Shown: positions 22,470 to 34,845 of the stretch, piece after piece
Position numbering within the stretch: position 1 is the stretch's first letter
Layout of the letters: each line of letters starts with the position of its first letter
Assembly (NCBI RefSeq): GCF_000275845.1
Contig: NW_006766907.1
Location: forward strand, 113,824 to 177,823
DNA: 64,000 nucleotides
Direction: 5' to 3'
Source of the DNA: Dichomitus squalens LYAD-421 SS1
Lineage: Eukaryota; Basidiomycota; Agaricomycetes; Polyporales; Polyporaceae
Program-made: the position numbers and the translations under genes
The notes under the pieces: model-generated
What the model was told of the DNA's origin: nothing
Databases searched by the model: none
Seen by the model: the letters and a program-made list of their open reading frames with translations, nothing else

Positions 22470-23485
22470 GACTGGAGGCGACTTCCAAGGAGAAGGTCGT
22501 CGCAGGGATAACCCGGTCAGCGAGAATACTGAGGGTCCAGCTGAAGCCGTTTCGACCTCCGTGACTGATGCGGATGGCTTGCTGAAGTAGCTCGGGAGGT
22601 CTAGTGTAGAACTGAGCCAGCGAGGAGGTCAGAGCATAGTGGATCGCCGTAGCAATAGGTAAACCATCGTTGCCGATGGACGGGTCCGTCAACTTCTGGG
22701 CGCACCTGACTGCGCGCGTTACGGACATGAGAGCGTCACCCGTTCGAGTGCAAATTCACATCTCGATATCTGGCAAGACCACACGATATGCATTCCAGTC
22801 CACGACGACAACATTACAGCTACATGCAACGAGCGAACACATATTGGCAAGAGGGATCCACAGGGGGTAGTAGCGAGTAGCGAAAGTAAACGATAGCCGT
22901 ATAATACGAGTCGAGGGCGATTGAGGCGACGGGAACAATTCAGGAGATCAACAGCTTAGAGCGTAGTCCTCTAGCGCGATCGCATTGGTGTAGGGCAGAG
23001 AGGGGTTCAATGGGGTGTAGGGCTGCTATGCAGTGGTGCTGGTGTTGGGGGTAACATTGCGATAATGTCAGGGGCAACGCGTCCAAAGGTGTAAGCGTAG
23101 ATATTGGTTCGACTGGAGGGGGCGGAGTAACAACGGTGCGAGTCCGACAGGAGGCTGCGATGGTGAGGTGCGTGAGCGGGAGGGTCGAAAATGCGCGTCG
23201 ATAGTGATAGTCAGGGTGATTGCGATTGGTTGTGTCGGTAAGGCGAGGCGCGATGCGAGTGTTCGAGGTGGGCATATGATATCGTACAAGGATCCCTTCT
23301 TGTTGCGATGAACTGAAGTTGCCAGAGCAAACCGAAAGAGCATTGTGTGTGTCGTGAGGTCGAGCCAACGTGGAACAACATCCATCCACGCACTCTCCCC
23401 TCCTCCTCCCCCGCTTCTCCCTTCCTCTCTCAACTAGAACATCCTCCTAAGCACGAAGACGAATCGCGATGGGACTAAGAAGGCT
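22470..23485. other. Intergenic, GT32 promoter and DHH1 3' region
   Basis: About 1 kb between two minus-strand genes. Short open frames overlap in several phases with no family resemblance. It presumably holds the GT32 promoter (near 22.5 kb) and the helicase 3' UTR (near 23.4 kb). Confidence 0.5.
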
Positions 23486-25148
23486 TCATCGCGCTACTGG
23501 AACCCCGCGGTACCCGTTCGGATATGGCTGCTGTTGAGGCACGGGACCACCGTTCACGCGTTGCTGCGGAGGCCCGCTTTGGTACATGACCTGCGGCGAT
23601 GCCTGTTGTCTCGTCTGCACCTGGGGAACAGGCTGGTGCGCCTGTCTCTGTGCAGGCTGAGGCTGAGGTTGGGGCTGCTGAGCAACGGCCTTGCCCTTCT
23701 GCTGCTGCTCCGTGTTGTCCTCGGTAGGTCCCGTCGGCGCGACGTATAAGCCCTTGTCGATCTGCTGGGGGATCGGCTGGATCTCTGTACCGAGCTCCTG
23801 CTCGATCTTGTACAGGTTGAAACGGTCCTCGTATGTGACGAGGTTGATTGCGAGACCAAGATGGCCGAACCGACCCGAACGGCCGATACGGTGGAGGTAC
23901 GTCTCCGCGTTCTTGGGGAAGTCGAAATTGATGACAACGTTGACGGCCTGGATGTCGATACCGCGAGTGAGCAGGTCCGAGCAAACGAGGTTGCGGCATA
24001 CGCCGTTGCGGAAGTCATGGAAGACGCGGTTGCGGTGGGACTGCAGCATCTTCGCGTGCGAGTAGAAACACGAATAGCCGAGCTCGGTGACCTTCTTGGC
24101 GAGGAGCTCGACGCGATTTGTAGAGTTACAGAATATGATAGACTGGTTAATTTGCAGCTGCGGATAACGTTCATATCACACGAGCGATGATACGCAAGGA
24201 TGGGCGGCAACACACCTTGGAGAATAAAGTATTGAGACAGTGCACCTTCTGCCGTTCTTCGACATAGGCGTAATATTGGGTGACACCACGGAGAGTGAGC
24301 TCCTCCATGAGGTTGATTTCGTACGGGGACTTCATATGTTTCTCCTGCAACACGGTTGGCAAACAATATCGGCAACAGCAAGCGACAGGAACTACGCACT
24401 TTGAAGTCCTTCACAATCATAGGGAACGTAGCGCTGAACAGCATGACCTGGCGAGTCTTGGGGAGGTAGGAGAGCAGCTGTTCCATGACGGGTGCGAACT
24501 CGGGCGACAGTAGCTTATCCGCCTCGTCCATGACGAAGACGGGGCACTCGCTGAGATCCGCAACGCCCTTGCCCGCAAGGTCGAGTATACGTCCAGGGGT
24601 ACCAACGAGGACATGTACGGCCTCAGATAGACGTATGATATCGTCTTTGAGGGTCGTGCCGCCCGTGGTGACCATCACCTGGATGCCCATATGCTTCCCA
24701 AGCGTCTTGCAAACCTGGGCGGTCTGCAACGCGAGCTCACGCGTGGGGACGAGGAGCAACGCCTGAATCTTGTTCTTGCTCACGTCGACCTGCTGAAGGG
24801 AGGGGATGACGAATGCAGCAGTCTTGCCTGTACCGTTCTTGGCGCGTGCGAGGACGTCGCGTTTGGTGAGTGCGATGGGAATGGCCTCTTCCTGGATGGG
24901 GGACGGTCTTTCAAAGCCGGCCTCAAAGATGCCCATGAGAAGTTCCCGGCGAAGGAACATGTCTTCGAACTCGACTCCTTTGGTGGCAGTCACGTCTTCG
25001 GTCTGCGGACGGTAGTCTTTTGGTGGTGGGCGCAGACCCGTCTTCCAATTCTCAGTATGCCTACACCACACAAGGTCAGAGGAACATATACCAACGTGAG
25101 GCTGGCTACGCACGAGGTGGATGAGGAAGGGCGAGGTTGCTGAGCCAT
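23486..25148 (-). CDS. DHH1: DEAD-box RNA helicase DHH1/DDX6
   Basis: Four exons (25148-25114, 25060-24400, 24344-24216, 24157-23486) give 498 residues. Motifs appear in order: Q motif [14 protein letters not shown], motif [10 protein letters not shown], Ia PTRELALQ, Ib [61 protein letters not shown] and [12 protein letters not shown]. The [20 protein letters not shown] strand and [13 protein letters not shown] are specific for the DDX6/Dhh1 subfamily. The C-terminal about 80 residues are Gln/Pro-rich and probably disordered. Dhh1 acts in decapping, translational repression and P-body assembly, partnering Pat1, Edc3 and the Ccr4-Not complex. The 35-base first exon encodes only the N-terminal Ser-rich start. 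Confidence 0.95.
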
Positions 25149-26704
25149 TGAGGTGGCGAGGGGATGTGTGTCGGAGCGGGTGTGTGGGGAGTGTCTTTGT
25201 CTAGTGCAGGTTCTGAATGATGGCCGGGAGACAATGTCAGTCCAAGGCTGGAAATGGGCAGCAAAGTGGGACGGCGTTGGCAGCGGCTATGGAGGTACGG
25301 GCGTTGTGTTGGCGGGAGGGTGGTCAAGGGCAACACGATTCGGTTTTTTGGCGACGCAAGTGCTGCATCTCCCTTTTCCCACGGGTGGCTTATTTAACCT
25401 ATTTATTCCATGTGCCTTGCTGCCTCAAATCCCTTCTGAGCGAGAGCTGGCAGCAAGTCTGCGCGTACTGCCTGCAGTTCCAAGCGATTCGAGTGCTTGA
25501 AGAAGAGATCGTGTAGCTCGAGGAATCTACGCCCAGATATCCACTGGAACGGAACAGCGCCTCAAACCGCCTTGGCCTCAGTAAATATTAATTCAAGTTG
25601 AACCCCTTCAACACGGGCACGCTACCCATCCTACGAACCGCACTACGATGCACAACGCCCGCGATGAGGTTCAGCGCATATGGAAAGTCTCGAGCAAATC
25701 AGCCTTCTCATTCATAAACCGCATGTCGCTTGTCTCGTGCCCAGCATATCGCGCGCTTCAGAGCACGAGGGACTCACCAGGAAAACATTAACCTTCGGTT
25801 TATCCCAGGCACCACCCGTCGCGGAGCAAGGGAGAGCATTCCTAGACATCAACAATCGTCTACTTGCTGATTGTGATCAGAATTATCCACTCCAGATCAG
25901 CCTGCCAGGTGTTGTCGTGATTGTCCAGGCGAAGCAGAGTACTTCAAATGCTGAGGCAAACCTGTAAATTCCAGCCCCATGCCTGCCTCGAGCATGAGTC
26001 GTACTAACCACTGAACGTTTGACTTGAAACTTCATCAGCAAAAAAGCGAAACGGACGGTCAGTGATGACCAGGTTCCGCAATTCTGACCACATTGGGCAA
26101 GGTATGAGAAGTAGATGGTAAACCCGTACCAAATCCGCCAGGTGTGGTCTGCAATGGCCAGATGCCGCGGGGCGCCTGGACATTGATAGCCATTTCTCGC
26201 TGAGCATTCGGACAGCAGCTACCATATCATAGGGGAACTAAGGTCAATAATGTACAAGTTTGACTGAGTCAATGAACATACATGGTCAGTATCTGGGGCA
26301 AATTCTACCATGGATGCCCAAGCTCAAGCGAAACCATGCTCAGGAAGTAGCCAACGAATTATCACACGATTTGAGTTTTGTTTTTTTCTGATAATCAATG
26401 ATAATTGGACGCGAACTACTATACATGGAAGAAGGGAGACATGGAGTTCAGTTACACACACCTAGTGTACGCAAAAGAAGGAGGGGTTAGGGTTAGTAGG
26501 ACTGGTGCTAGATGATCAGGAGCAAGGACGATTCCGAAACGCAAAGTTACAAGTACACGACAATGTCAATGCAAAATACGAAAGGTCAGTGAGGCGCCAA
26601 TGCTTACGGAGAGGGAAAGAGCGCAAAGGAATAGTATGCGCACATTGGACATACCTAGACGTCGAAGCCAGGGGGGTGGAACCTAGACATTAGTAGCTAT
26701 GGCC
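25149..26704. other. Long intergenic stretch, no gene recognised
   Basis: About 1.5 kb upstream of DHH1. Frames are short and unrelated to known families. The first few hundred bases are likely the DHH1 promoter. A (TTAGGG)2 string occurs near 26485, too short to call telomeric. Confidence 0.5.
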
Positions 26705-27095
26705 CTCTTGTCACGACTCACAAAATTAGAGCCCAAGGGGCATGTTGTAGAATTGGCATGTCGTAGCGGGTGATAGAGAAGAGATGCGAAAGTGGTGTCG
26801 AGAGGTGGGGGTTTTGCAAGCGAGGGTTCAGGGCAGGGCTGGCAGAATGACAGGCCATTGATTGAGTTGCAAGCCTAGAAAACGCGTCATCGATGAGCAA
26901 GATCGAAAAATTATCAGTGGAGAGCACACGTAGAAAGAAGGCAGGGAGCGGATCATGAAGGGAACGTCACCACACCGGGCAGACGCTCACAATGGCTGTG
27001 GACGATGTCGTCCACAGCGACAACACCATCTGACAGCACGCGACACTGCTGAGTTGCCCCGTACTCACCCGCTCTGCCCGCATCGGCACTTCAAG
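26705..27095 (+). repeat. Left copy of a 391 bp segment flanking the gap
   Basis: Bases 26705-27095 are identical to 27588-27978 as far as I can read, at a constant offset of 883 bp, and both abut the run of N. An exact direct repeat touching both sides of a gap is the signature of two overlapping contig ends that were scaffolded instead of merged. Confidence 0.9.
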
Positions 27096-27587
27096 NNNNN
27101 NNNNNNNNNNNNNNNNNNNNNNNNNNNNNNNNNNNNNNNNNNNNNNNNNNNNNNNNNNNNNNNNNNNNNNNNNNNNNNNNNNNNNNNNNNNNNNNNNNNN
27201 NNNNNNNNNNNNNNNNNNNNNNNNNNNNNNNNNNNNNNNNNNNNNNNNNNNNNNNNNNNNNNNNNNNNNNNNNNNNNNNNNNNNNNNNNNNNNNNNNNNN
27301 NNNNNNNNNNNNNNNNNNNNNNNNNNNNNNNNNNNNNNNNNNNNNNNNNNNNNNNNNNNNNNNNNNNNNNNNNNNNNNNNNNNNNNNNNNNNNNNNNNNN
27401 NNNNNNNNNNNNNNNNNNNNNNNNNNNNNNNNNNNNNNNNNNNNNNNNNNNNNNNNNNNNNNNNNNNNNNNNNNNNNNNNNNNNNNNNNNNNNNNNNNNN
27501 NNNNNNNNNNNNNNNNNNNNNNNNNNNNNNNNNNNNNNNNNNNNNNNNNNNNNNNNNNNNNNNNNNNNNNNNNNNNNNNNNNNNNNN
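27096..27587. other. Assembly gap (492 N)
   Basis: Run of N. Any frame crossing it is artificial. Because the flanks are identical, the real chromosome may contain no missing sequence here at all. Confidence 0.98.
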
Positions 27588-27978
27588 CTCTTGTCACGAC
27601 TCACAAAATTAGAGCCCAAGGGGCATGTTGTAGAATTGGCATGTCGTAGCGGGTGATAGAGAAGAGATGCGAAAGTGGTGTCGAGAGGTGGGGGTTTTGC
27701 AAGCGAGGGTTCAGGGCAGGGCTGGCAGAATGACAGGCCATTGATTGAGTTGCAAGCCTAGAAAACGCGTCATCGATGAGCAAGATCGAAAAATTATCAG
27801 TGGAGAGCACACGTAGAAAGAAGGCAGGGAGCGGATCATGAAGGGAACGTCACCACACCGGGCAGACGCTCACAATGGCTGTGGACGATGTCGTCCACAG
27901 CGACAACACCATCTGACAGCACGCGACACTGCTGAGTTGCCCCGTACTCACCCGCTCTGCCCGCATCGGCACTTCAAG
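27588..27978 (+). repeat. Right copy of the 391 bp gap-flanking segment
   Basis: Identical to 26705-27095. The sequence continues uniquely after 27978 (CTTAAGCC). No gene is recognised inside either copy. Confidence 0.9.
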
Positions 27979-28944
27979 CTTAAGCCCCGTGTTCTACCAT
28001 TGGGCCGGCCGGCTTCTACACTCTGCAATCTGACATGCCACCGCATGCCGCCACTCAAAATTGTGGCGGCCGATGCGTAGATGAGGAGGCGGAGAGTGCG
28101 GATGCGGAGAGGAGGATGGAGGAGGACGAAGAGCGTGATCGGGAGAGGGGGAAGGAGATCGGGGAGATGTTAGTAAGGAGGGGCGGCTGTGGTACATCGG
28201 AGCGAAGTTTGCATAGTCTCGATGTATCCGCACTTTCTCTAATGACAAGTGAGTGGTATGAAGTAACAGTACAGGATGAGTGCCTACCTACCATTGCCGG
28301 GATCCTTCCGCGCAGATGCTCAACGGCCGGAGTCCGTCGGACGAGATGGGAGTCGGCCAGGATTAGTAGGCGCTTGCGGTTTCTGGGAAGGGTAGGCCAG
28401 TTTCGGGCGCCGTGGTCATGGATGACCATTGTTTGCACAATTTGCTGATGTTCGAAGTTCAACTTTATGGGTGGGAGATCCCAATCTGTCACCATGATGC
28501 TTTCATATATGGAGCGATACTCACGTATACACATGCATTCGTCAACTCAGGGTGCAAATCCGGGGTACACCTTCTGGCACCTCCTCGCACAGCAAGGTAA
28601 CAATCTAAGGCACAGGAAGGAAGAATAATGGAGAGTTTCGGAGACACTCGCGCACTCGCGCCCACATCGAACTCGCACCCAGGGCCTACGCCGCAAAAGG
28701 TTCCCTTATCAGTCTCGTCCAGTTCCAAGCGTGAAAGACCAAATCTCGTAGCAAGCTAGCCTCCAGAGTTCCTTGAAGTCATCTGCGTTTTCTCTCTTTC
28801 TCTCTAGTACCCGAACCAAATGAAACGCGTCCAATGGGAGTACGATGCTGTGCATGCAGAGGTCCATGGCTGTCCTGTCTAAGCGGTGTCCAAGCACTAC
28901 CAAGCAGTGTCTGTGGAGGCGTCGAACGTGCACGTGGAACTGGG
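27979..28944. other. Unassigned region with weak ORFs
   Basis: A 159-codon minus frame (28055-28534) has a reasonable-looking segment (LNFEHQQIVQTMVIHDHG, NWPTLPRNRKRLLILADS) but then turns into a Ser-rich low-complexity tail, and no family fits. A plus frame overlaps it. I leave it unassigned. Confidence 0.35.
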
Positions 28945-28952
28945 ACGACAGC

Positions 28953-30050
28953 AGCGTTGTTACGGGTCAAGTCAACGGTCATGACTTTTAGACGACGGAT
29001 GACCGGTCACTGTGTGACCCGGTCATGACCACCAGTCAAAAGTTAGCACGTGAGATCTCCGGCATGTCCGAGGGAGCCGCCTGACGGCGGGCCATGGCTC
29101 GGATAGGCCAAGTGCGTTCAGGCCGCGAGGAGGTACATATTGGAGGTTGATGAGACTGTCCATTAATCATTCCTGTCCTTTACTTTGAGTATTCTACTAC
29201 CCCATACTCTGCCATGTTTAGCTGCCAACCGACAGAATGGTGGCCGACGGATGCTGGATCAAAAATCAGTTCATAGGGAATAGACCTCAACCAGGCGCCT
29301 TTGCTGTGGCCACATCTTGACCATATGATTCGTCAGAAAAGAATCCTACGAGATGAGGATTCTTGCAGTAACAGTTGAGTATGCGACATGGGGCTATGAT
29401 TTGATTGCTAAGTAATGACGGAAATAAGTGTAAGAGATACAGTGTACGAGGCCGTTGTAACGACTGAAATGACGAAGGGAAGGAGTATGTAGACGTTTGT
29501 GGTTGAACATACAAGACAGTACTGAACACCCGCTCCGACAACACGACCTCATCCTAAGAACGAAGTCGTCCGGCTCGCGAGGAAGAGCAATGCGAATGGT
29601 ATCACAAATGACATCGCCCGCCCGATCTGCGAGCGCAAGTCGTCTCCACCGCCAAACCTGGTGCTCCCCTGTGCCCGTCGCGATGTTCGAGCACATCGTC
29701 CGCTTCGGGCTCAAGCTGCAGTTTCTGGCCAGCAAGAGGAGTCCGAGTCGGAGAAGTAGTTGAGGCTCGGGGGTTCCGAATAGCTTGCTTCTACTGCTGA
29801 CGTTGAAGTTTGATGCTTGCCACCCCTATTGCCTCCAGCGCACATGATTTTATATCTTCCCGCTCACTGTCCCCTCGAAACATGCTCCTTCAATCTCTGT
29901 AGCTACTGATCCCAATCACCGTGACTGGTGCGACCCCACAAGCGCTTGGTCGCCTAGATCACGCGTTGACCCTTGACTAACCGTCATGACCGGTCAAGCT
30001 GGTCAAAATCGGTCATGGCTTCGGTCATGACCGCGGTCATAACAACGCTG
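28953..30050. mobile_element. Non-autonomous hAT-like DNA transposon
   Basis: The ends form an 11 bp perfect TIR, CAGCGTTGTTA at 28953 and TAACAACGCTG ending at 30050. They are flanked by a perfect 8 bp direct repeat GACGACAG (28945-28952 and 30051-30058). An 8 bp target duplication plus a CAG..CTG terminus is diagnostic of the hAT superfamily. Many GGTCA/TGACC motifs crowd both subterminal regions (about 28970-29040 and 29980-30040), as expected for transposase binding. The element is 1098 bp. The only sizeable frame (29394-29735, minus, 113 codons) shows no transposase or zinc-finger signature, so it would need a transposase supplied elsewhere. Confidence 0.9.
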
Positions 30051-30058
30051 GACGACAG

Positions 30059-30820
30059 TGAGGCAAGGGGATTAGACTAGTGGAAGTCGTAAATTAGGTA
30101 TGACGTGCCGCTGGTAGGCGTAGGGGGGATAAACTATAGCGTGATCAAGTAAGCTGCGGGTTCTAGTGCGGGTGCCCAAACATTGGGTCTGGCTCGTGCT
30201 TTGCGCGTGCCGGGGGAAGTGTCAATTGAGGGAAAATAATGCTAACGAGTGTAGGCGGGTCGGGTCCGTTCGTGTAGAGAAGGTCAAGATATCGATATAT
30301 ATGATGTAGCTGAGTATGCTAGGGTCGTATGGGTTGGAAGTGTGCATGATTGTGATTGGGGTAAGCGTCTGGGGTGTGCTATGGCTATACAGTGAAGACG
30401 TCCGAGCCCATAAGGAAGAGACGACAGAATCGAACCGGGAGATTGATCATACAGTCGGGCGAGCCTCAACCTCAATATACTGTAGTCCCCAAACAGAAGC
30501 AGCAAGAAGCGAGAGCGAGGATGCCAGAGTAGATAGTGTGAAAGAGGCGGGGTGAGTGGGGACAGATGACGGTATGCATGAGAAGGGAAGAGAGACGTAT
30601 GGGCATGGAATGGAGAGGGAGATAGGCAGCAACAGCAAGCAGGACCGGCCTCTTGACCTGCGTGTCCTCCGCGACATTATCGTGTGGCGACATCGCCGGA
30701 AGCCGTTCGTAGCCGTCCCAAGCGGACAGCCTGGGGGTACCAACCTCCGAGCATCCACACGCGGCAATGGTTGCCCCACATTGCGCCCGGCAGGCCGCGG
30801 ATGTCAAGCTCTACGCCCCC
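30059..30820. other. Intergenic, no gene seen
   Basis: About 760 bp after the hAT-like element and before the 3' end of the next minus-strand gene. No coding signature in either strand; the part near 30.8 kb is probably 3' UTR. Confidence 0.5.
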
Positions 30821-33108
30821 TCACGCCACCACCGCAGCAGACGGGACGTTCGCGCCTGTCTTCCTCCGCCAGAACTTCCACTTCGCCACCTTCACCGTCC
30901 CCTTCCCGCGCATGCCCCCTTCTCCCTCCACGCTCGAGATATCCACCGTGCTGGCAGCCATCACAGCGACGCCCATCGTATGTCTCGGCGCGGAAAACTC
31001 CGCGCCCGGGCTTGCCTCCTTAATCGCGTCCAGCGGCAGCTCTCCTTCCTCGGACGAATGCGGCGGGGTGGGAGGGCCAAGCGAAGAAGCCGCCGTCGAA
31101 CTGCGACTCGTCGCCGGGGGTGTGGGCGTAGGCGCGGGAACTGTATGTCCCGGACTTGACCTGAAAGTAGTACCAGAGCCACGCTCGCCCTCCTCCGCCA
31201 CCAGATGCGCAAGCGGGTGCCGGTGCGACGTCGACACCGGCATCGACTGTTGCTGATGAGAAGGGTGCGACATCGGCCTCCCGCCAAACTGCACGGGTGT
31301 CCAGTCGGCGGAGAGCAGGGGCGCGGACGTGCTCCTTGTCGCTCTGTTCAGCCACTTGGATGATGGTGAAGACGGCGACGACGCAGAAGGCTGAAGCATG
31401 CCCCTTTCGGCCGCAGGAACCGGGACCGGTGGTTCCTCCGTCCCCGAAGGAAGGGACGAGGAAGGCCCGGGCGTCGGGTTGTCCGAGGACGGCAATATCA
31501 CCAAGTCGGCCGCAGCCGCGATCCACGCACGCTTCGATTTCCTGCCGCTTCCCGCCCCCGCGAGAACCGCAGCAGGGGGAGGCGCCGCCGGGGACGTTGA
31601 CGAGACAGTGTCCGCGTCGAGCGCGCCGCTGAGCACGATGTCCGCGACGCTCCACTCCCCGCAGTCCACGACGCCCAGTGCGGGGTCGCACCCAACCGTA
31701 TCACAGAACGTCGACGTATGCATGACGTACGGCCGCGCGCGATCGGTGTCTGAGCCACCGCCAAGCCCGGGTCCTGCACCCGCGGGAGACGAATAAGTGC
31801 GCGAGGAAGGCAACCCGGTCGACTGGTATGAGAACGAGAGCAGGAAGGCTTCCATGCTGTCGACCAGCTTCCGTCTTGCGGCTGGGTGCTCGCCTCGAGG
31901 CGGCGATGGGAGCAGGTGGACGAGAAGCGCCTTCCCTGGAGGTGCAGGAAGCGACGATGATGACAGGGGCAGAGAATCGCCCGACTCATAGGGTGGCGTC
32001 GGCGGCAAATAGACTGATATCGAGCTAGTTGACCGGGAGAAGGCACTGAATATGGACTGCGGCCGAGCGAGGCGCGTGGTAGAGGACGACGAAGTCGTGC
32101 GCGTACGCAGCGTGGGTGGTGGCGGGCCACTCCCATGCACGGGCGACTTGAGAAAGGGCCTAGAGATCGTTGTGACGAGAATGGAATTCTTGAGGAGCGC
32201 CTTGTCCGAGAGATTTACAGGCATGAAGTTGACCATGACGTCGAATGGTCGTTGAAATGGATCGGATGGTGGGAGCGATGCATGACTCTGTCTCGAAAAG
32301 AGTGCGCCGACCACAGAGGGGGGGCGAGAAAGCGGCCTCGAGATTGTTGCGGAAGAATCTCCCGGGAGCTGGATGGTGGAACTGCGTGGCGACGACGATG
32401 CGGACCGCGTACCAAGACGGAAGATGGACGGGGGCTTCAGCTCGCCATTGTTATCCTGCTCCTCCGACAACTCACAAACCCCCGAACTGCCGTGTTTGCG
32501 CCAAGTACGGGCGACACGCTCTGCCCACTCGAGAACATTCACAAAACGAACCGCGCCCGCGTCTTCGAGGGCAAGTGGTGTGGTGAGACGGAGGATACGC
32601 ACAGTGGGATAAACTATCCCAGGGATGTCGGGCGGATTGTGGGTGGCGAGGATGACGAGGGACTTCGCAAGGCGTTGCGACTGGAGCAGGGGGCCAAGCT
32701 CTGCCAATGACGGAGCTGTTCCGCGCGGGAAAAACTGCGGAGTCAGCCGCAGAGCGCAGACGAAGTAGTCGACGGGGACGCACCTCCCAGGACAAAAATT
32801 ACGTTCTGCCTCTGGAGGGCAGTTGCGCTGAGCAACGCGTCGATCTTGAGAGACCAAGGTTCTCCGAGAGCGGCTGCCGAGTGACCATGGAAGGGATCGA
32901 GGGGGAACTTGGGCTTGAACACGTCTTTGCGTGGGCGTGGGCGCGAACCTGAAGGCGACAGAGAGGATGAAGAAGATGCCAAGGCTGTCATAGCCGCAGA
33001 ACGAGAGCAGGATGAGTGCGAGTGAGCGGGAGGAGGGATGGCTGTGGGCTGGAACGAGGCGGCGGGAGGAGACGAGGACGAGTGCCTTGCCGAGTGCTCT
33101 AGCGTCAT
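30821..33108 (-). CDS. Large Ser/Pro-rich protein, unidentified
   Basis: Two exons, 33108-32803 and 32734-30821 (intron 68 bp, phase 0), give 739 residues. The N-terminal about 200 residues look folded: DVFKPKFPLDPFHGHSAAAL, LKIDALLSATALQRQN, SLAELGPLLQSQRLAKSLVI, ATHNPPDIPGIVYPTVRILR, FVNVLEWAERVARTWRK. Parts near residue 240-440 (FDVMVNFMP, GKALLVHLLPSP, RPYVMHTSTFCDTVGCDP) also look structured. The remainder is low-complexity Ser/Pro. A C-terminal KWKFWRRK basic patch is seen. I do not recognise the family. The start ATG at 33108 is the first in a frame that stays open; an in-frame ATG further downstream (MTALASSSSS) is the alternative. Confidence 0.7.
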
Positions 33109-34562
33109 TTCAAAGCCTGAGCCGGCCGTCGGCTTGATTCCGAACGCTCGGGCACTAATACGTGCCGCTGATTTTTGATAAGGAGCCGGAAATATGCAGA
33201 GCAATTCGGTGGTACAGCGCGGAGGGTGCGGGGGGCTTTGAAGACGATGCCCGTTGATGGGTGGGCAAGAAAAAGGGATGGATGCCGCATATATGCAGGC
33301 GAAGTGCCTGTAGTGGCCCGTGACGGCTATGGCGTAATTCACCCAATTTGGCAGGCGTGAAACGAGAACCACCCAACCGCAAGATCGGCCTCAGATCTAG
33401 ATTTCGCTTCCTGGCCTCCGTATTTGCGCCGTTCTCGGATCCGGGGCGCTCACTGCATTCGGACGCACTCCGCTCATGCTCGCCTTGTCAAATCACTGAG
33501 GCAGGTCGGACACATGAGCATTTGCATATGTGCTACTTATCAGCGCATAGACACAGCAAGAGAAAATGTCCAATTAGGCCATACTCGAAGCGCTCTCTCG
33601 AACTGCATGCATCAATTGTCTTCCAGTGACTGCGCAGCATGAGCCCGGAAGCGTCTCCTGTGGCAATTGCGATACTGAGTGAGGTTTGTCTTCCAATCCT
33701 TGTCGTCAAAATCCCCTCAGACAGGCGGTCCACTTGCCTGCATCCACCATCTTATTATCGGTGCTAGGCCGCTTGCTGCGCAAGCCACCATCATACCAAA
33801 CCCTCAGCAGGGATCAATACACCGCCTGGCATAGCTAGCTCGGGGCTCGTGGCGAATGTTCAGAATGGTATCCTGTGTGATATGAGGACGATTGCATGCG
33901 CAAAAGAGGCCGCGTTGACCAACTCAATAGCTTACTGCTCTCCGTTCCTGGTGTCCCTCCCACGTCCGACCTTCTCCGTGTTTGACACTGCGCACATCCC
34001 ACCACAGATCCAGCGCATCTTCCTAGTTGCGACATGTAGGCTGTTGTGTATGTGTGTGAACATCAGCGAGCATAATCCCGCTCAGCTGCCTGCACCGTTG
34101 CTCGAAGTCTCTTTTCTTGGCGGGCTGGGCATGAGAAAGTGGTGCGTTGCACATATATGGCACAGCGACTCACGCGAGGTTGTGTACTCGTATTGCCCTT
34201 GTGAGGCCGTTCACATATATGCAAGTAGCGTGATGGCGCTGCACAGGAGCGTTCCTAGCGTCTGACGCAAAGAAAGGCCACTCAAAGAACTGAGCAACAA
34301 AATATCATTATTAGGCATCCCATCAACAAACGTGAGTAGAAACAGCGATTCACGCACCGCACAGACTTCTCTGGCCGCAGTCTAGACGTGACTCACAACT
34401 GCTTCCAGTGCGACTGGATGGATCCAGCCCCGCCAATATGCCGGATTCGCTGGTTTTCAGAGATCCGACCATGGTTGCATCCTCAAAATACGCCGAGATA
34501 CTCCGGTGGGTCCTGGCAGCCCGCTTACAGTGACGGCCAACGCAGGCGACCGGGCGAGCCTC
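33109..34562. other. Intergenic, no gene recognised
   Basis: About 1.4 kb upstream of the Ser/Pro-rich gene. Open frames are short, overlap on both strands and carry no motif. The first part probably contains that gene's promoter. Confidence 0.4.
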
Positions 34563-34845
34563 CGCCGAAACGTCCAAGATGAACGGCTTCCCGGAGTTGT
34601 TCAGCACTCTGGATGGAACGTAACGACATTTTCCGCCTCGACCGTTCACCTAGACTGCCCGAACAGTGAGCTCGAAGGCCCCTCTACTTCTCTACATAAA
34701 CACGAGAATACTCACCTGTCACCAAGCTCCACGTCGCGACGTACGGGCCAGCAATAGGCTCACCGTCGTCACAAGCCTGCACCCACGGCGGACCGCACGC
34801 CCACTCGTACCTCACCGCAAATAGCGTACGCTTCTCCCGCTCCAT
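34563..34845 (-). CDS. Possible small two-exon protein, unidentified
   Basis: A short exon 34845-34716 reads MEREKRTLFAVRYEWACGPP and continues through WVQACDDGEPIAGPYVATWS to a good donor (ACAG|GTGAGT). Splicing to the acceptor TCTAG near 34650 continues in frame to a TAA at about 34563, giving roughly 84 residues. The composition (Trp, Cys, Tyr) is protein-like, but no family is recognised. A different frame of the second exon (RYVPSRVLNNSGKPFILDVS) is also open, so the splice choice is uncertain. Confidence 0.3.

Noticed and set aside
26480..26500. TTAGGG tandem as interstitial telomere
   Set aside because: Only two units; expected by chance in 64 kb and no subtelomeric features nearby.
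26955..27656. Frames of 168-233 codons crossing the N run
   Set aside because: They exist only because N is read through; they are not evidence of coding.
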